This document shows, piece after piece, positions 47,911 to 55,530 of a stretch of DNA of 64,000 bases. Made by a program: the position numbers and the translations under genes. The notes below the pieces were generated by a model. The model was not told the DNA's origin. It saw only the letters and a program-made list of their open reading frames with translations, and searched no databases. Source of the stretch: an alpha proteobacterium L41A (GTDB lineage Bacteria; Pseudomonadota; Alphaproteobacteria; Caulobacterales; Caulobacteraceae); NCBI GenBank assembly GCA_000335735.1, contig AMYY01000004.1, positions 62,001 to 126,000 of the forward strand. Direction: 5' to 3'. Numbering within the stretch: the first letter of the stretch is position 1; the number at the start of each line of letters is the position of its first letter.

Positions 47911-48383
47911 GATCCGCCTCCCGCCAGCTTCATCTGGGCCGCCAGTTTCAGGGCGCCGATCTGGGCCATACCGGCCTTGGCCAGGGCGCGCTGTTCGGCG
48001 CGGCGCGCCGCCCATTTCTCGCGCGACCAGATCTGGAAACGGTCGTTCAGGCCGACGATGACGACGGTGTCGCCCAGACCGGCTTCGGCGCACAGCGCCT
48101 CGGGCAAGGTGATCCGACCGCCGGAATCGTAGGCCAGGCGCACCTGCTCGCCCATCACCTGCCACTCCAGCGCCGAACGCTCCTCGGAGCCGAACGGCAG
48201 GGCTTCGATCATCTCGGCATAGACGGCGAACAGGCGGTCGCCGCCCGCTTCCAGACAGTCGGCCTCGATCGAAGGGAAGATGAAGACCCCGCCGGCGGCG
48301 CCGTTTTCGGTCGTGCGGAAATCGTTGGGGATGAGGAGACGGCGCTTGCCGTCCAGCTGCTTCTCATAGGTCGAGAGAAACAC
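47907..48383 (-). CDS. mraZ: Transcriptional regulator MraZ
   Basis: This 158-residue protein has two SpoVT/AbrB-like halves: [20 protein letters not shown] in the first and [20 protein letters not shown] in the second, with [15 protein letters not shown] near the C-terminus. MraZ forms ring-shaped oligomers and binds TGGG repeats upstream of its own operon to repress it. Four such repeats lie 88-122 bp upstream. It is the first gene of the dcw operon. Confidence 0.96.
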   Translation of the reverse strand: MFLSTYEKQLDGKRRLLIPNDFRTTENGAAGGVFIFPSIEADCLEAGGDRLFAVYAEMIEALPFGSEERSALEWQVMGEQVRLAYDSGGRITLPEALCAEAGLGDTVVIVGLNDRFQIWSREKWAARRAEQRALAKAGMAQIGALKLAAQMKLAGGGS

Positions 48384-48470
48384 GCCCTGTCCAATCGAGC
48401 CCTTCGGCCCGTCCCTAGATGCCCTGACGAACGCCCGCCGCGCCCGCCTTTCAGCCCCAAATCATGATGC

Positions 48471-48505
48471 TGGGATAGCATGGGATGAAATGGGCCTCAA
48501 TGGGA
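48471..48505 (-). promoter_or_regulatory. Four MraZ-type TGGG boxes at 10-bp spacing
   Basis: TGGG occurs on the plus strand at exactly 48471, 48481, 48491 and 48501, giving one box per helical turn. The fifth bases are A, A, C and A. E. coli MraZ binds TGGGN direct repeats separated by 5 bp upstream of mraZ, and this spacing is identical. The boxes read on the strand opposite to mraZ transcription. Autoregulation of the dcw operon is the likely role. Confidence 0.8.
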
Positions 48506-48518
48506 TCGAAGCCAAGAT

Positions 48519-48533
48519 TTAACCATGTTTTGA
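48519..48533 (-). promoter_or_regulatory. CtrA-like box upstream of mraZ
   Basis: TTAA-N7-TTGA at 48519-48533 matches seven of the eight fixed bases of the CtrA consensus. It lies 14 bp beyond the last MraZ box and 136 bp upstream of the mraZ ATG. The rest of the interval up to the RNase P gene shows no gene; stray TTAA motifs occur at 48545 and 48637. Confidence 0.45.
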
Positions 48534-48754
48534 CGTGTGACGACTTAAGCACGCCTGAACAGCTGGAACATACACGGAACAAACAAAGTATTCACAGGCT
48601 GTGAGGCGTTCTAACCTTCCATTGCCAGACAATAGGTTAACGCCCGCCAACACGCGGGACCGCCGCCAGAACGCTGAAATGCGGGGATAATCCGAACGCG
48701 GACCAAAACATCACGCGAGCCATCACCGGCTGGGCGGGCGGGAAGCGCGCTAAC

Positions 48755-48786
48755 GGGCCTCAAGTAGGCCGAAGGCCGATAGGCCC
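48755..48786 (-). terminator. Hairpin downstream of rnpB
   Basis: GGGCCT pairs with AGGCCC as the outer stem, and GGCC/GGCC around a 3-nt loop forms an inner stem. The minus-strand sequence between the RNase P RNA end and this hairpin contains a run of six T. The T run precedes the hairpin rather than following it, so the exact terminator structure is uncertain. Confidence 0.4.
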
Positions 48787-48796
48787 AGTAAAAAAG

Positions 48797-49188
48797 TATG
48801 CCAGACGGCCTGTAAGCCGGGTTTTGTTCCGCTCCGAAGCCGAGGCCCGGATCGGCGACGATCATTCCTCTGGACCGACCATTGCTGATCGGTTCTCGCG
48901 ACCTACCCGGACATCTGAGGCGGTGAGCCCCGCGAGCGAGCCCGCGCGATGTCCCTATTTGGTCTTGCTCCAGGCGGGGCTTGCCATGCCGTCCCTGTTG
49001 CCAGGTCCGCGGTGGGCTCTTACCCCACCCTTTCACCCTTACCGGCCTCGCAAAGCCGGAGGTTTGCTTTCTGTGGCGCTATCCCTCGGGTCACCCCGGG
49101 CGGAAGTTATCCGCCGCCTTTTCACCGTGGAGCCCGGACTTTCCTCGACGGACGCGAAGTCCGCCGCGACCGCCCAGCCGTCTGGCGC
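48797..49188 (-). ncRNA. rnpB: RNase P catalytic RNA
   Basis: This bacterial type A RNase P RNA matures the 5' ends of tRNAs. The minus strand begins with the P1 arm (CCAGACGGCTGGGCGG), then GAGGAAAGTCCGGGCTCC, the universal 5' conserved core. It continues through the GATAACTTCC and GGGTGAGC-like elements. The 3' part reads AACCCGGCTTACAGGCCG, and the final bases CGTCTGG re-pair with the 5' end. About 390 nt is a normal length. Ends are estimated from the P1 pairing. Confidence 0.93.
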
Positions 49189-49217
49189 GCGCTAGATGCG
49201 CGTTAGCGGCGCGAACG

Positions 49218-49979
49218 TCAATTCAATACGCCCGTGACGCTCTCGGCGCTGGCCAGCTGGAGCAGGCCGACCAGGCGGGCGCGGGTTTCGCCGTCGGCGA
49301 CGCCGTCAACGCGGGCCGGGCGCCAGTGACGCTGGAAGGCGCGCACGGCGGTTTCCACGGCGGCGTCGTAGTCGCCGCCGGCTTTCAGGCCGTAGCCCAG
49401 CCGATGCAGGCCGGCGCGGAGCACCATGGGGCCGATGCCCTGATCGCCCTTTTGCAACAGGCCGCCCAAGGCCTGCACCCGTTCGGTCGCCGGTTCGAAC
49501 CACAGGCCGTGCCCGGCCTCGGCCAGACGCTTCCAGGGGAAGAGCTCGCCCGGGTCTTCCTTGCGATCCGGCGCCAGGTCGGAGTGGGCGATGATGCGGT
49601 TGTCGGCGATGGTCCAGCGGCTGCGAATGTCGGAGATCAGGGCGATGACGGCCGCGATCTGGGCTTCGGGGAAGGCGCGGTAGCCGAACTCATGGCCGGG
49701 ATTGACGATCTCGATGCCGATGGAGGCGGCGTTGCAGTCGTCCTCGCCCTGCCAGACGCCGCGGCCGGCGTGCCAGGCGCGGCGCTCCTCGGGCACCAGC
49801 TGAAAGACGCGGCCGTCTTCCTCGACCAGATAATGGGCCGAGACCTTGGCCTCGGGATCGCGCAGGCGGGCCAGAGCGGCCTCGCCGGTCTGCATGCCGG
49901 TGTAGTGCAACACCAGCATGTCCGGCGGCGCACGGCGCGCGTCGAAGTTGGGCGAAGGCGCGTCGATGTAGGACGTCAT
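49218..49979 (-). CDS. AmpD-like N-acetylmuramoyl-L-alanine amidase with peptidoglycan-binding domain
   Basis: This amidase_2-fold zinc enzyme has about 253 residues. Zinc ligands are the His in MLVLHYTGMQTG and the His in IIAHSDLAPDRKEDPGELF; the core has AASIGIEIVNPGHEFGY. A C-terminal peptidoglycan-binding domain (residues about 175-245, YDAAVETAVRAFQRHWRP) follows. No signal peptide is visible, so it may act on anhydromuropeptides in the cytoplasm like AmpD. ATG 49979 fits the N-terminus; a start 39 nt upstream would overlap the next gene. Confidence 0.9.
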   Translation of the reverse strand: MTSYIDAPSPNFDARRAPPDMLVLHYTGMQTGEAALARLRDPEAKVSAHYLVEEDGRVFQLVPEERRAWHAGRGVWQGEDDCNAASIGIEIVNPGHEFGYRAFPEAQIAAVIALISDIRSRWTIADNRIIAHSDLAPDRKEDPGELFPWKRLAEAGHGLWFEPATERVQALGGLLQKGDQGIGPMVLRAGLHRLGYGLKAGGDYDAAVETAVRAFQRHWRPARVDGVADGETRARLVGLLQLASAESVTGVLN

Positions 49980-49992
49980 GGGCGGAGTCGGC

Positions 49993-50316
49993 TCAGCGGC
50001 CGTTGCGCTCCCAGCCATAGGCGACCCAGGCGCCGTCCACCTTGTGGGCCTCGATCAGGTCGGGATCGCTGTTGCGGCGACGCGGCGCGATATTGCGGCG
50101 GGTGCGCATGACCAGACCGACCAGAAAGACCAGAACGCCGGCGAACAGGGCGATCACCGCCACGGCCGCAGCGGTGAAGACGGCGAGGACGGCGCCGACC
50201 GCCATGGCGCAGACGGCGGCGATCATGCCGGCGACCCACATGACGGACGCCACCAGGCCGTTGGGACGGCGGCGGGCGGCATGGCCGATGGCGGCGAGAC
50301 GTTCAGGCTGGAACAT
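49993..50316 (-). CDS. Small membrane protein of unknown function
   Basis: This 107-residue protein has one long or two short hydrophobic helices (VMWVAGMIAAVCAMAVGAVL and VAVIALFAGVLVFLVGLVM), a basic cytoplasmic segment RTRRNIAPRRR and a hydrophilic tail ending WVAYGWERNGR. No domain is recognised. It lies 13 bp upstream of the amidase gene and probably shares its transcript. Confidence 0.75.
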   Translation of the reverse strand: MFQPERLAAIGHAARRRPNGLVASVMWVAGMIAAVCAMAVGAVLAVFTAAAVAVIALFAGVLVFLVGLVMRTRRNIAPRRRNSDPDLIEAHKVDGAWVAYGWERNGR

Positions 50317-50327
50317 GGATCATCCTT

Positions 50328-50392
50328 TCAGGCGATCCGGGGAACGCCTGACACGCAATGTCGGTCCATCGGAGCCTGCGGTCAATGGACCG
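50328..50392 (-). terminator. Two stem-loops downstream of sppA
   Basis: TCAGGCG/CGCCTGA (50328-50334 and 50345-50351) and CGGTCCAT/ATGGACCG (50362-50369 and 50385-50392) form two consecutive small hairpins in the 105 bp between sppA and the small membrane-protein gene. Neither has a clear T run. Together they may attenuate read-through or hide the downstream ribosome-binding region. Confidence 0.4.
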
Positions 50393-50421
50393 CGACGCAC
50401 GGTCGCGTGGGCCGCGCTCCG

Positions 50422-52200
50422 TCAAAAGATCGGCTGATCGGCCAGAACCACCGCGCCCTGGCTGCGCATCCGGTCGCTGTCGATCCGGCGCATCACGGCC
50501 TGGGCCTGGGGATCGGCCATGACGCCGCCCAGCATGACCAGCGCCTTGGCGGCCTCGGTCTGGACGCCGAACATTTCCGACAGGGCCTCGAACGGCGACT
50601 GCTGCTTGGGGAAATGCTTGAAGCGGACGGGCTCGTTGTCGGGAATCTTGGCCAGCTGGCGAGCCTTGTTCACCGCCTCGGTCACGCCGCCCAGCTGGTC
50701 GACGAGGCCCAGCGGCAGGGCTTGGGCGCCGGTCCAGACGCGGCCCTTGGCGATTTCGCGCACCCGGTCCGGCGACAGTTTGCGGCCCGTCGCCACACGG
50801 GTGATGAAGTCGTCGTAGATCCGGTCCATCGAACCGGCGAAGGCCGCGCGCTGCTGGGGGGTGAATTCCTGCGTCGGCGAGAAGGCGTCGGCGTACTCCC
50901 CGCCCACCGTCAGCTCACGCATGTCGACGCCGAAGCGGCCCAGCGCATCGGCCAGCACGAACTTGCCGCCGAACACGCCGATCGAGCCGGTCAGGGTCGT
51001 GGGCTGGGCCACGATCCAGTCGGCTTCGGAACTGATCCAGTAGCCGCCCGAGGCCGCATAGGCGCCCATGGACACCACCACCGGCTTGCCCGCCGCCCGG
51101 GCCGCGCGCACGGCGGCCAGGATCTGCTCGGACGCCTCGGGCGAACCGCCGGGCGAAGAGACGCGGAAGACGATCGCCTTGACGCTCTTGTCCTCGATCG
51201 CGTCGTAGATGGCCTCGGCCGTGTCGTCGGAATGGATGGACGAGCCGCCGCCGAAGCTGGCGCCGCTGCCGCGCCCGGTGACGATGGCCCCCTCCCCGCC
51301 CACGATGGCGATGGCGTTCTTGCCCGACCCCGTGCGCTCGCCCTTCTGGCTGGCGTATTTGCCGAACTCGACGATCTCGGCGCCCTTGCCGGCGCGAGTC
51401 TTGATGGCGATCTCGGCCTCTTCGACCTGGCCCACCTTGTCGATCAGCCGGTTGCTGAGCGCCTGCTCCGCCGAATAGGGGCCGGCCTCGATCACCGTCT
51501 TCAGCGCCGGGGCCGTCGTCTTGCGGTCCTTGGCCGCGTTGGCCAGGGCGGTGTCGTAGATCGACGTCATCCAGGCGGTCATCGCCTCGCGGTGCGGGCC
51601 GGTATAGTCGCTCTGGGTGTATTCGTTGACGGCGTTCTTGTACTCGTAGCGCTGTTCGAACTCGGGTTTGACGCCGTATTTCTGGAAGGCGCGACCAAGG
51701 AACAGGCTGTCGGCCGAGAAGCCCGTGGCCTGGAAGCCGGCGGTGTTCTGCATCCACAGCTCCGACGCCGAGGCCCCGACCATATAGGTAGACATCACCG
51801 CGCCCGACGGGGCGAAGCCCTGACTGTGGGCGATGACCGGCTTGCCTGCGTTGCGGAAACGATGGATCGCCTGGCGCAGTTCGTCGGCGGTGGCGGGCGT
51901 CATGCCGCTTTCCGGCAGGCGGATCAGCAGAGCCTTGACGCTGCTGTCGGTCTGGGCCTGATGCAGGCCGTCGACCACGTCCGTCAGGGCCAGGCCGGAA
52001 CTGCCGAAGGCCGCGAACGGATTGGACGACGGCTGGTCGCTGACTCCGCCGCGCAGGTCCAGCTCAAGCACGGTGGTCGCCGGCGTCGTCGGCTTGGACG
52101 ACGAGGCGACGGCGACCGTCAGCAGCACCACGGGAATGACGACGACGAACAGGATCAGCCCGGTGAAGACACCAAGGACCGTCAGGAAGAATTGCTTCAT
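50422..52200 (-). CDS. sppA: Signal peptide peptidase SppA (67-kDa type)
   Basis: This 592-residue inner-membrane serine protease degrades cleaved signal peptides. An N-terminal transmembrane helix (VLGVFTGLILFVVVIPVVLL) anchors a tandem S49 domain pair. The first half has FRNAGKPVIAHSQGFAPSGA with the candidate Lys region. The second half has the nucleophile Ser in PVVVSMGAYAASGGYWISSE and FRVSSPGGSPEASEQILAAV. The architecture matches E. coli SppA rather than the short archaeal/Bacillus form. Confidence 0.95.
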   Translation of the reverse strand: MKQFFLTVLGVFTGLILFVVVIPVVLLTVAVASSSKPTTPATTVLELDLRGGVSDQPSSNPFAAFGSSGLALTDVVDGLHQAQTDSSVKALLIRLPESGMTPATADELRQAIHRFRNAGKPVIAHSQGFAPSGAVMSTYMVGASASELWMQNTAGFQATGFSADSLFLGRAFQKYGVKPEFEQRYEYKNAVNEYTQSDYTGPHREAMTAWMTSIYDTALANAAKDRKTTAPALKTVIEAGPYSAEQALSNRLIDKVGQVEEAEIAIKTRAGKGAEIVEFGKYASQKGERTGSGKNAIAIVGGEGAIVTGRGSGASFGGGSSIHSDDTAEAIYDAIEDKSVKAIVFRVSSPGGSPEASEQILAAVRAARAAGKPVVVSMGAYAASGGYWISSEADWIVAQPTTLTGSIGVFGGKFVLADALGRFGVDMRELTVGGEYADAFSPTQEFTPQQRAAFAGSMDRIYDDFITRVATGRKLSPDRVREIAKGRVWTGAQALPLGLVDQLGGVTEAVNKARQLAKIPDNEPVRFKHFPKQQSPFEALSEMFGVQTEAAKALVMLGGVMADPQAQAVMRRIDSDRMRSQGAVVLADQPIF

Positions 52201-52427
52201 CGGAAGGAAAACGCGCGCTCGCAGGCCGGAAATGGCGTCGCCAGCATAGGGGGACGCGGGCCGTCGTCAAATGACGTGCGTGCAATCCGTAGGTTCACCT
52301 GGCGTTCGCAGCCGCACCCGATTGCTGCGGCGCAGCGTGCGGATTGATGCGGGGGCCGGAAATCCCTATATGAGCCGCCTGTGAGCGAGGGCCTGCGCCC
52401 CGCGTTTTTCTTGCTGGAGACCGCACG

Positions 52428-52784
52428 ATGCTGGTCACCCTGATGAAGTCCAAGCTGCACCGCGCCACGGTGACCCAGGCCGATCTCGATTACGAGGGAT
52501 CGATCGCCATCGACATGGACCTGCTGGACGCCGCCGGCATCTATCCGCACGAGCAGGTCGATGTGCTGAACATCACCAACGGCGCGCGCTTCACCACCTA
52601 TGCGATCGAGGCGCCGCGCGGCTCCAAGGTGATCGGCGTCAACGGCGCCGCCGCCCGCCTGGTGCAGAAGAACGACAAGGTGATCGTTGTGACCTATGGC
52701 CAGCTGCCGCAGGAAGAAGCCCGCCAGTGGAACCCGAACGTGGTCCTGCTGGACGACGCCAACGCGATCAAGAATGCCGGCTGA
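52428..52784 (+). CDS. panD: Aspartate 1-decarboxylase
   Basis: This 118-residue pyruvoyl enzyme makes beta-alanine for pantothenate and CoA. The proenzyme self-cleaves between Gly and Ser in [14 protein letters not shown] (about residues 24-25) to form the pyruvoyl group. [20 protein letters not shown] and [20 protein letters not shown] are conserved. GGAG lies 10 nt upstream of the ATG. It is monocistronic, with a strong terminator after it. Confidence 0.97.
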   Translation: MLVTLMKSKLHRATVTQADLDYEGSIAIDMDLLDAAGIYPHEQVDVLNITNGARFTTYAIEAPRGSKVIGVNGAAARLVQKNDKVIVVTYGQLPQEEARQWNPNVVLLDDANAIKNAG

Positions 52785-52807
52785 GGCGTCTCGGCCCTAA
52801 GAAGGCA

Positions 52808-52837
52808 AAAAGGCCCGCCGGCGACGGCGGGCCTTTT
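52808..52837. terminator. Bidirectional terminator between panD and the SIMPL gene
   Basis: A perfect 13-bp stem (AAAGGCCCGCCG-type arms with a GCGA loop) is followed on the plus strand by TTTTCTTT. It is preceded by an A run, so it works in both directions for these convergent genes. Confidence 0.92.
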
Positions 52838-52856
52838 CTTTATCCGGTCGATGCGA

Positions 52857-53654
52857 TCAGCGGGCGATGTCGTAGACGCCCGTGATGTCGATCCGCACCA
52901 TCAGTTCGCCGGCGGAAACCGGGGTGCTCTCGGCCCGATCCATCGACACGGCGCGGGCGGTGAACATTGGCGGCATCGGCGGCGGGGGCGCATAGCCGCC
53001 GCCCTCGGTCAGATTGCGAATGCCCGACAGTTGGACGTTCAGCGACTGGGCGTACAGCTGGGCCTTGGCCTGCAGGTTGCGCACGGCCAGCTGGCGCGCC
53101 TGGTTTTCGGCGGCGGTCGGATCCTTCAGGCCGAAGCTGATGCCGTCGATCTGGTTGACGCCGGCGGCGACCACGGCGTCAGCCGTCGTGCCGACCTTGC
53201 TCAGGTCGTTGATGACCACCGTCACGCGGTTGACCGCCTGATAGCCGCGCAGCTTGGGCGGCTCGTTCTGGACGTAGTCGTATTGCGCCGACAGGTTCAG
53301 GCCCGAGGTCTGGATGTCGCGTTCGGCGACGCCCGCGCGGCGCAGGGCGGCGACGACGCGCGTCATCTGCGCAGCATTGTCGCGCATGGCGGCTTGGGCG
53401 GTCGGCGCCTCGGTCTGGACGCCGAAGGTGATGGTGGCCATGTCCGGCGCGGCCTTGACCTCGCCATAGGCCGACAGGTTCAGCGACGGCGCGGGCTGCA
53501 TCATGTGCATGGCTCCCATTGAGGGTTCTGACGCCTGGGCCATGGCGCGCGGCGTGGCGGCGGCCAGGAAGGCGGCGGCGGCGACAGCGCCGCCGAAAGC
53601 GACGGTCTTCAGCGAAACGGTCTTCAGGGGAGCGGCGGCCAGTGTGCGGGTCAT
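52857..53654 (-). CDS. SIMPL (DUF541) domain periplasmic protein
   Basis: This protein of about 265 residues has a signal peptide (hydrophobic core FGGAVAAAAFLAAAT, cleavage near PRAMAQA). One SIMPL domain follows: LSAYGEVKAAPDMATITFGV, RRAGVAERDIQTSGLNLSAQ, NRVTVVINDLSKVGTTADAV, LAVRNLQAKAQLYAQSLNVQ. The family is widespread in cell envelopes with no firm function. ATG 53654 has GGAG 8 nt upstream; an earlier in-frame start has no signal peptide. Confidence 0.9.
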   Translation of the reverse strand: MTRTLAAAPLKTVSLKTVAFGGAVAAAAFLAAATPRAMAQASEPSMGAMHMMQPAPSLNLSAYGEVKAAPDMATITFGVQTEAPTAQAAMRDNAAQMTRVVAALRRAGVAERDIQTSGLNLSAQYDYVQNEPPKLRGYQAVNRVTVVINDLSKVGTTADAVVAAGVNQIDGISFGLKDPTAAENQARQLAVRNLQAKAQLYAQSLNVQLSGIRNLTEGGGYAPPPPMPPMFTARAVSMDRAESTPVSAGELMVRIDITGVYDIAR

Positions 53655-53866
53655 GCAGTCTTCTCCGTAAGCGATCCGGGACCAGCGCGTTCGCCGATCC
53701 GTTGCAACGACCTTGGCCGTTCTCGCCTGAACCAACGCCCGTGCGCCGTGGCAGTTTCCGTTCATCTTCGTGAAATCGCCGAAAGATCGCCTTCTTGCCC
53801 GCCCCCGCTTGGCAAGGCGCGCCCGCGCCTGCTAGGCGAAACCCCTACCGCCGAGGCGCGCCTTGG

Positions 53867-53942
53867 GGGCCTGTAGCTCAATGGTTAGAGCCGACCGCTC
53901 ATAACGGTCTGGTTGGGGGTTCGAGTCCCTCCGGGCCTACCA
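53867..53942 (+). tRNA. tRNA with CAT anticodon (elongator Met or lysidine-modified Ile2)
   Basis: The 76-nt cloverleaf folds completely: acceptor GGGCCTG/CGGGCCT, D stem GCTC/GAGC, anticodon stem GACCG/CGGTC with loop CTCATAA, a 5-nt variable loop and T loop TTCGAGT. CCA is encoded. The first pair is G1-U72 and there are no initiator features (no C1-A72 mismatch, no GGG/CCC anticodon stem), so this is not tRNA-fMet. The variable loop and anticodon-arm pattern resemble tRNA-Ile2(CAU), but elongator Met is not excluded. Confidence 0.93.
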
Positions 53943-54020
53943 CCTAGGTGTCGGCGCTAATACAGCTTTACGGCTGCCTAGCTTGACGGCTGACGGGCCA
54001 GGCGATGTTTGACCCGACAG

Positions 54021-54063
54021 TGGTCTTACGACCCAACCACGGCTCAATCGGGTCGTAGGACCA
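54021..54063. repeat. Long inverted repeat between the tRNA and GT2 genes
   Basis: TGGTCTTACGACCC (54021-54034) pairs with GGGTCGTAGGACCA (54050-54063), 14 bp with one G-U pair, around a 15-nt loop. It lies 51 bp downstream of the GT2 stop codon. No T tract follows on either strand, so it may be a weak terminator or a protein-binding site. Confidence 0.55.
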
Positions 54064-54114
54064 AGCCCTGAAGTTAATCGATGCGCGGGCTCCACCTGGC
54101 CGCACAAATGCTCC

Positions 54115-55530
54115 TCATGCCGGCAGGCGCTTGAAGCCTTTCCGGGTCATCGCACCCCAGGACTGGGTCTTGCGCAGGAACTGCCAGGTGCCGTGCAGAC
54201 GCCACAGGTTGTTGATCTGGCGGTAGCCGAAGTTCTCCACCACGGCCATGAGCGCCAGGATCACGAGGTGGCGCGTCTTCGGGAAGCGCCGCAGTTCGCT
54301 TTCTTCCAGGGCCAGGGCCCCGACCGATATGACGACGCCGAAGGTGAAGCTGACAGCCAGGAAGGCCAGCAGGTATTCCACCGACAACAGCCCCAGCATC
54401 CACAGCACGGGGATCAGGATATAGCCGATCATCTCGATGACCGGTCCGATGACATCGACAAAGAGGATATGTCCGAACCCGGCGATCCCGACCCGTCCGA
54501 AGCCCCGTCGCCACATCATGTCGCCGTGGCGCTGGAAGGTCTCCAGGGCGCCGCGGTGCCAGCGGGCCCGCTGGCGGCCCAGAACGCTGAAACTTTCCGG
54601 GGCCTCGGTCCAGCAGACGGGCTCGGGAATGAAGGCGACGCGATAGGGGCGCTTCTGCGATCGCATCAGCCGGTGAAGCTTGACGACCAGCTCCATATCT
54701 TCACCCACCGTGCCGTGGGTATAGCCGCCAACCTCGAGAACCGCAGACCGGCGAAACAGGCCGAACGCGCCCGAGATGATCGTCAGGGCGCCGATCCGGC
54801 TCCAGGCCAGGCGGGCCATCAGGAACGCCCGCAGATATTCGACGGTCTGCAACAGCGCCAAGGGGTTGGTCGGCAGGCCGATCTCGACGACGCGCCCATG
54901 ATCGATGCGGCAGCCGTTGGCGATGCGCACAGTCCCTCCGACGGCTACGGTCCGCACCGGATCGTCGACGAACGGTCGCACCGCACGCAGCAGGGCGTCA
55001 GGCTCGAGAAGGGAGTCGGCGTCCATCGAGCAGACGATCGGGGCCCGCGCCACATTGATGCCGGCGTTCAAGGCGTCGGCCTTGCCGCCGTTCTGCTTGT
55101 CCACGACGACGAGCCGCGGCTGGCTCGGCGTCCCCCATATGCCGCGGATCGGTTGGTGGCCGATCTTCAGATCGTGGGCCCGCTCGATCGGCGCGAGCTC
55201 GAAGGCGTCGATCAGAACTGCCAAGGTCTCGTCCGCAGAGCCGTCGTTGATGACGACGATCTCGAAGTTCGGATATTGCAGCGCCAGAAGCGACCGCACG
55301 CTTTCGACGATGGTCAGGGCTTCATTATAGGCCGGCGCCAAGAGGGCGATGGGCGGCGAGGCCTCGGCGTAACGGCGCCAAAGCACGCCGACGGCCGGCG
55401 TCGAAGGCGTCTCGATCAGCGACGCCGCAGCGAGGACGAGCTGGAGCATGTAGATCACGTTCTGGAACAGGCCCGCCGCGATCACGAACAGCGCCACGAA
55501 CGCGGCAATGGCTTCGATCGACGCGGTCAT
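54115..55530 (-). CDS. Processive family 2 glycosyltransferase (membrane-embedded)
   Basis: This 471-residue inner-membrane polysaccharide synthase-like protein has one or two N-terminal transmembrane helices (AIAAFVALFVIAAGLFQNVI). The GT-A domain has PPIALLAPAYNEALTIVESV, NDGSADETLAVLIDAF, the DXD in IVCSMDADSLLEPDALLRAV, and the TED-like and QXXRW motifs in VCWTEAPES and LGRQRARWHRGALETF. About four C-terminal helices follow. This is the layout of PgaC, cellulose and hyaluronan synthases. No PilZ domain is present. It ends a four-gene operon with overlaps. Confidence 0.93.
   Translation of the reverse strand: MTASIEAIAAFVALFVIAAGLFQNVIYMLQLVLAAASLIETPSTPAVGVLWRRYAEASPPIALLAPAYNEALTIVESVRSLLALQYPNFEIVVINDGSADETLAVLIDAFELAPIERAHDLKIGHQPIRGIWGTPSQPRLVVVDKQNGGKADALNAGINVARAPIVCSMDADSLLEPDALLRAVRPFVDDPVRTVAVGGTVRIANGCRIDHGRVVEIGLPTNPLALLQTVEYLRAFLMARLAWSRIGALTIISGAFGLFRRSAVLEVGGYTHGTVGEDMELVVKLHRLMRSQKRPYRVAFIPEPVCWTEAPESFSVLGRQRARWHRGALETFQRHGDMMWRRGFGRVGIAGFGHILFVDVIGPVIEMIGYILIPVLWMLGLLSVEYLLAFLAVSFTFGVVISVGALALEESELRRFPKTRHLVILALMAVVENFGYRQINNLWRLHGTWQFLRKTQSWGAMTRKGFKRLPA

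Noticed and set aside
48611-50111. Several overlapping ORFs across 48.6-50.1 kb on both strands
   Set aside because: They cover the RNase P RNA, whose conserved core and P1 pairing are clear, and the complement of the amidase gene.
49978-52347. 789-codon open frame antisense to sppA and the small membrane-protein gene
   Set aside because: The minus strand encodes intact SppA with its catalytic motif. The plus frame is compositionally biased and matches nothing.
53867-54114. tRNA as attachment site of an integrated element
   Set aside because: No integrase, no direct repeat of the tRNA 3' end and no phage genes are present on either side.
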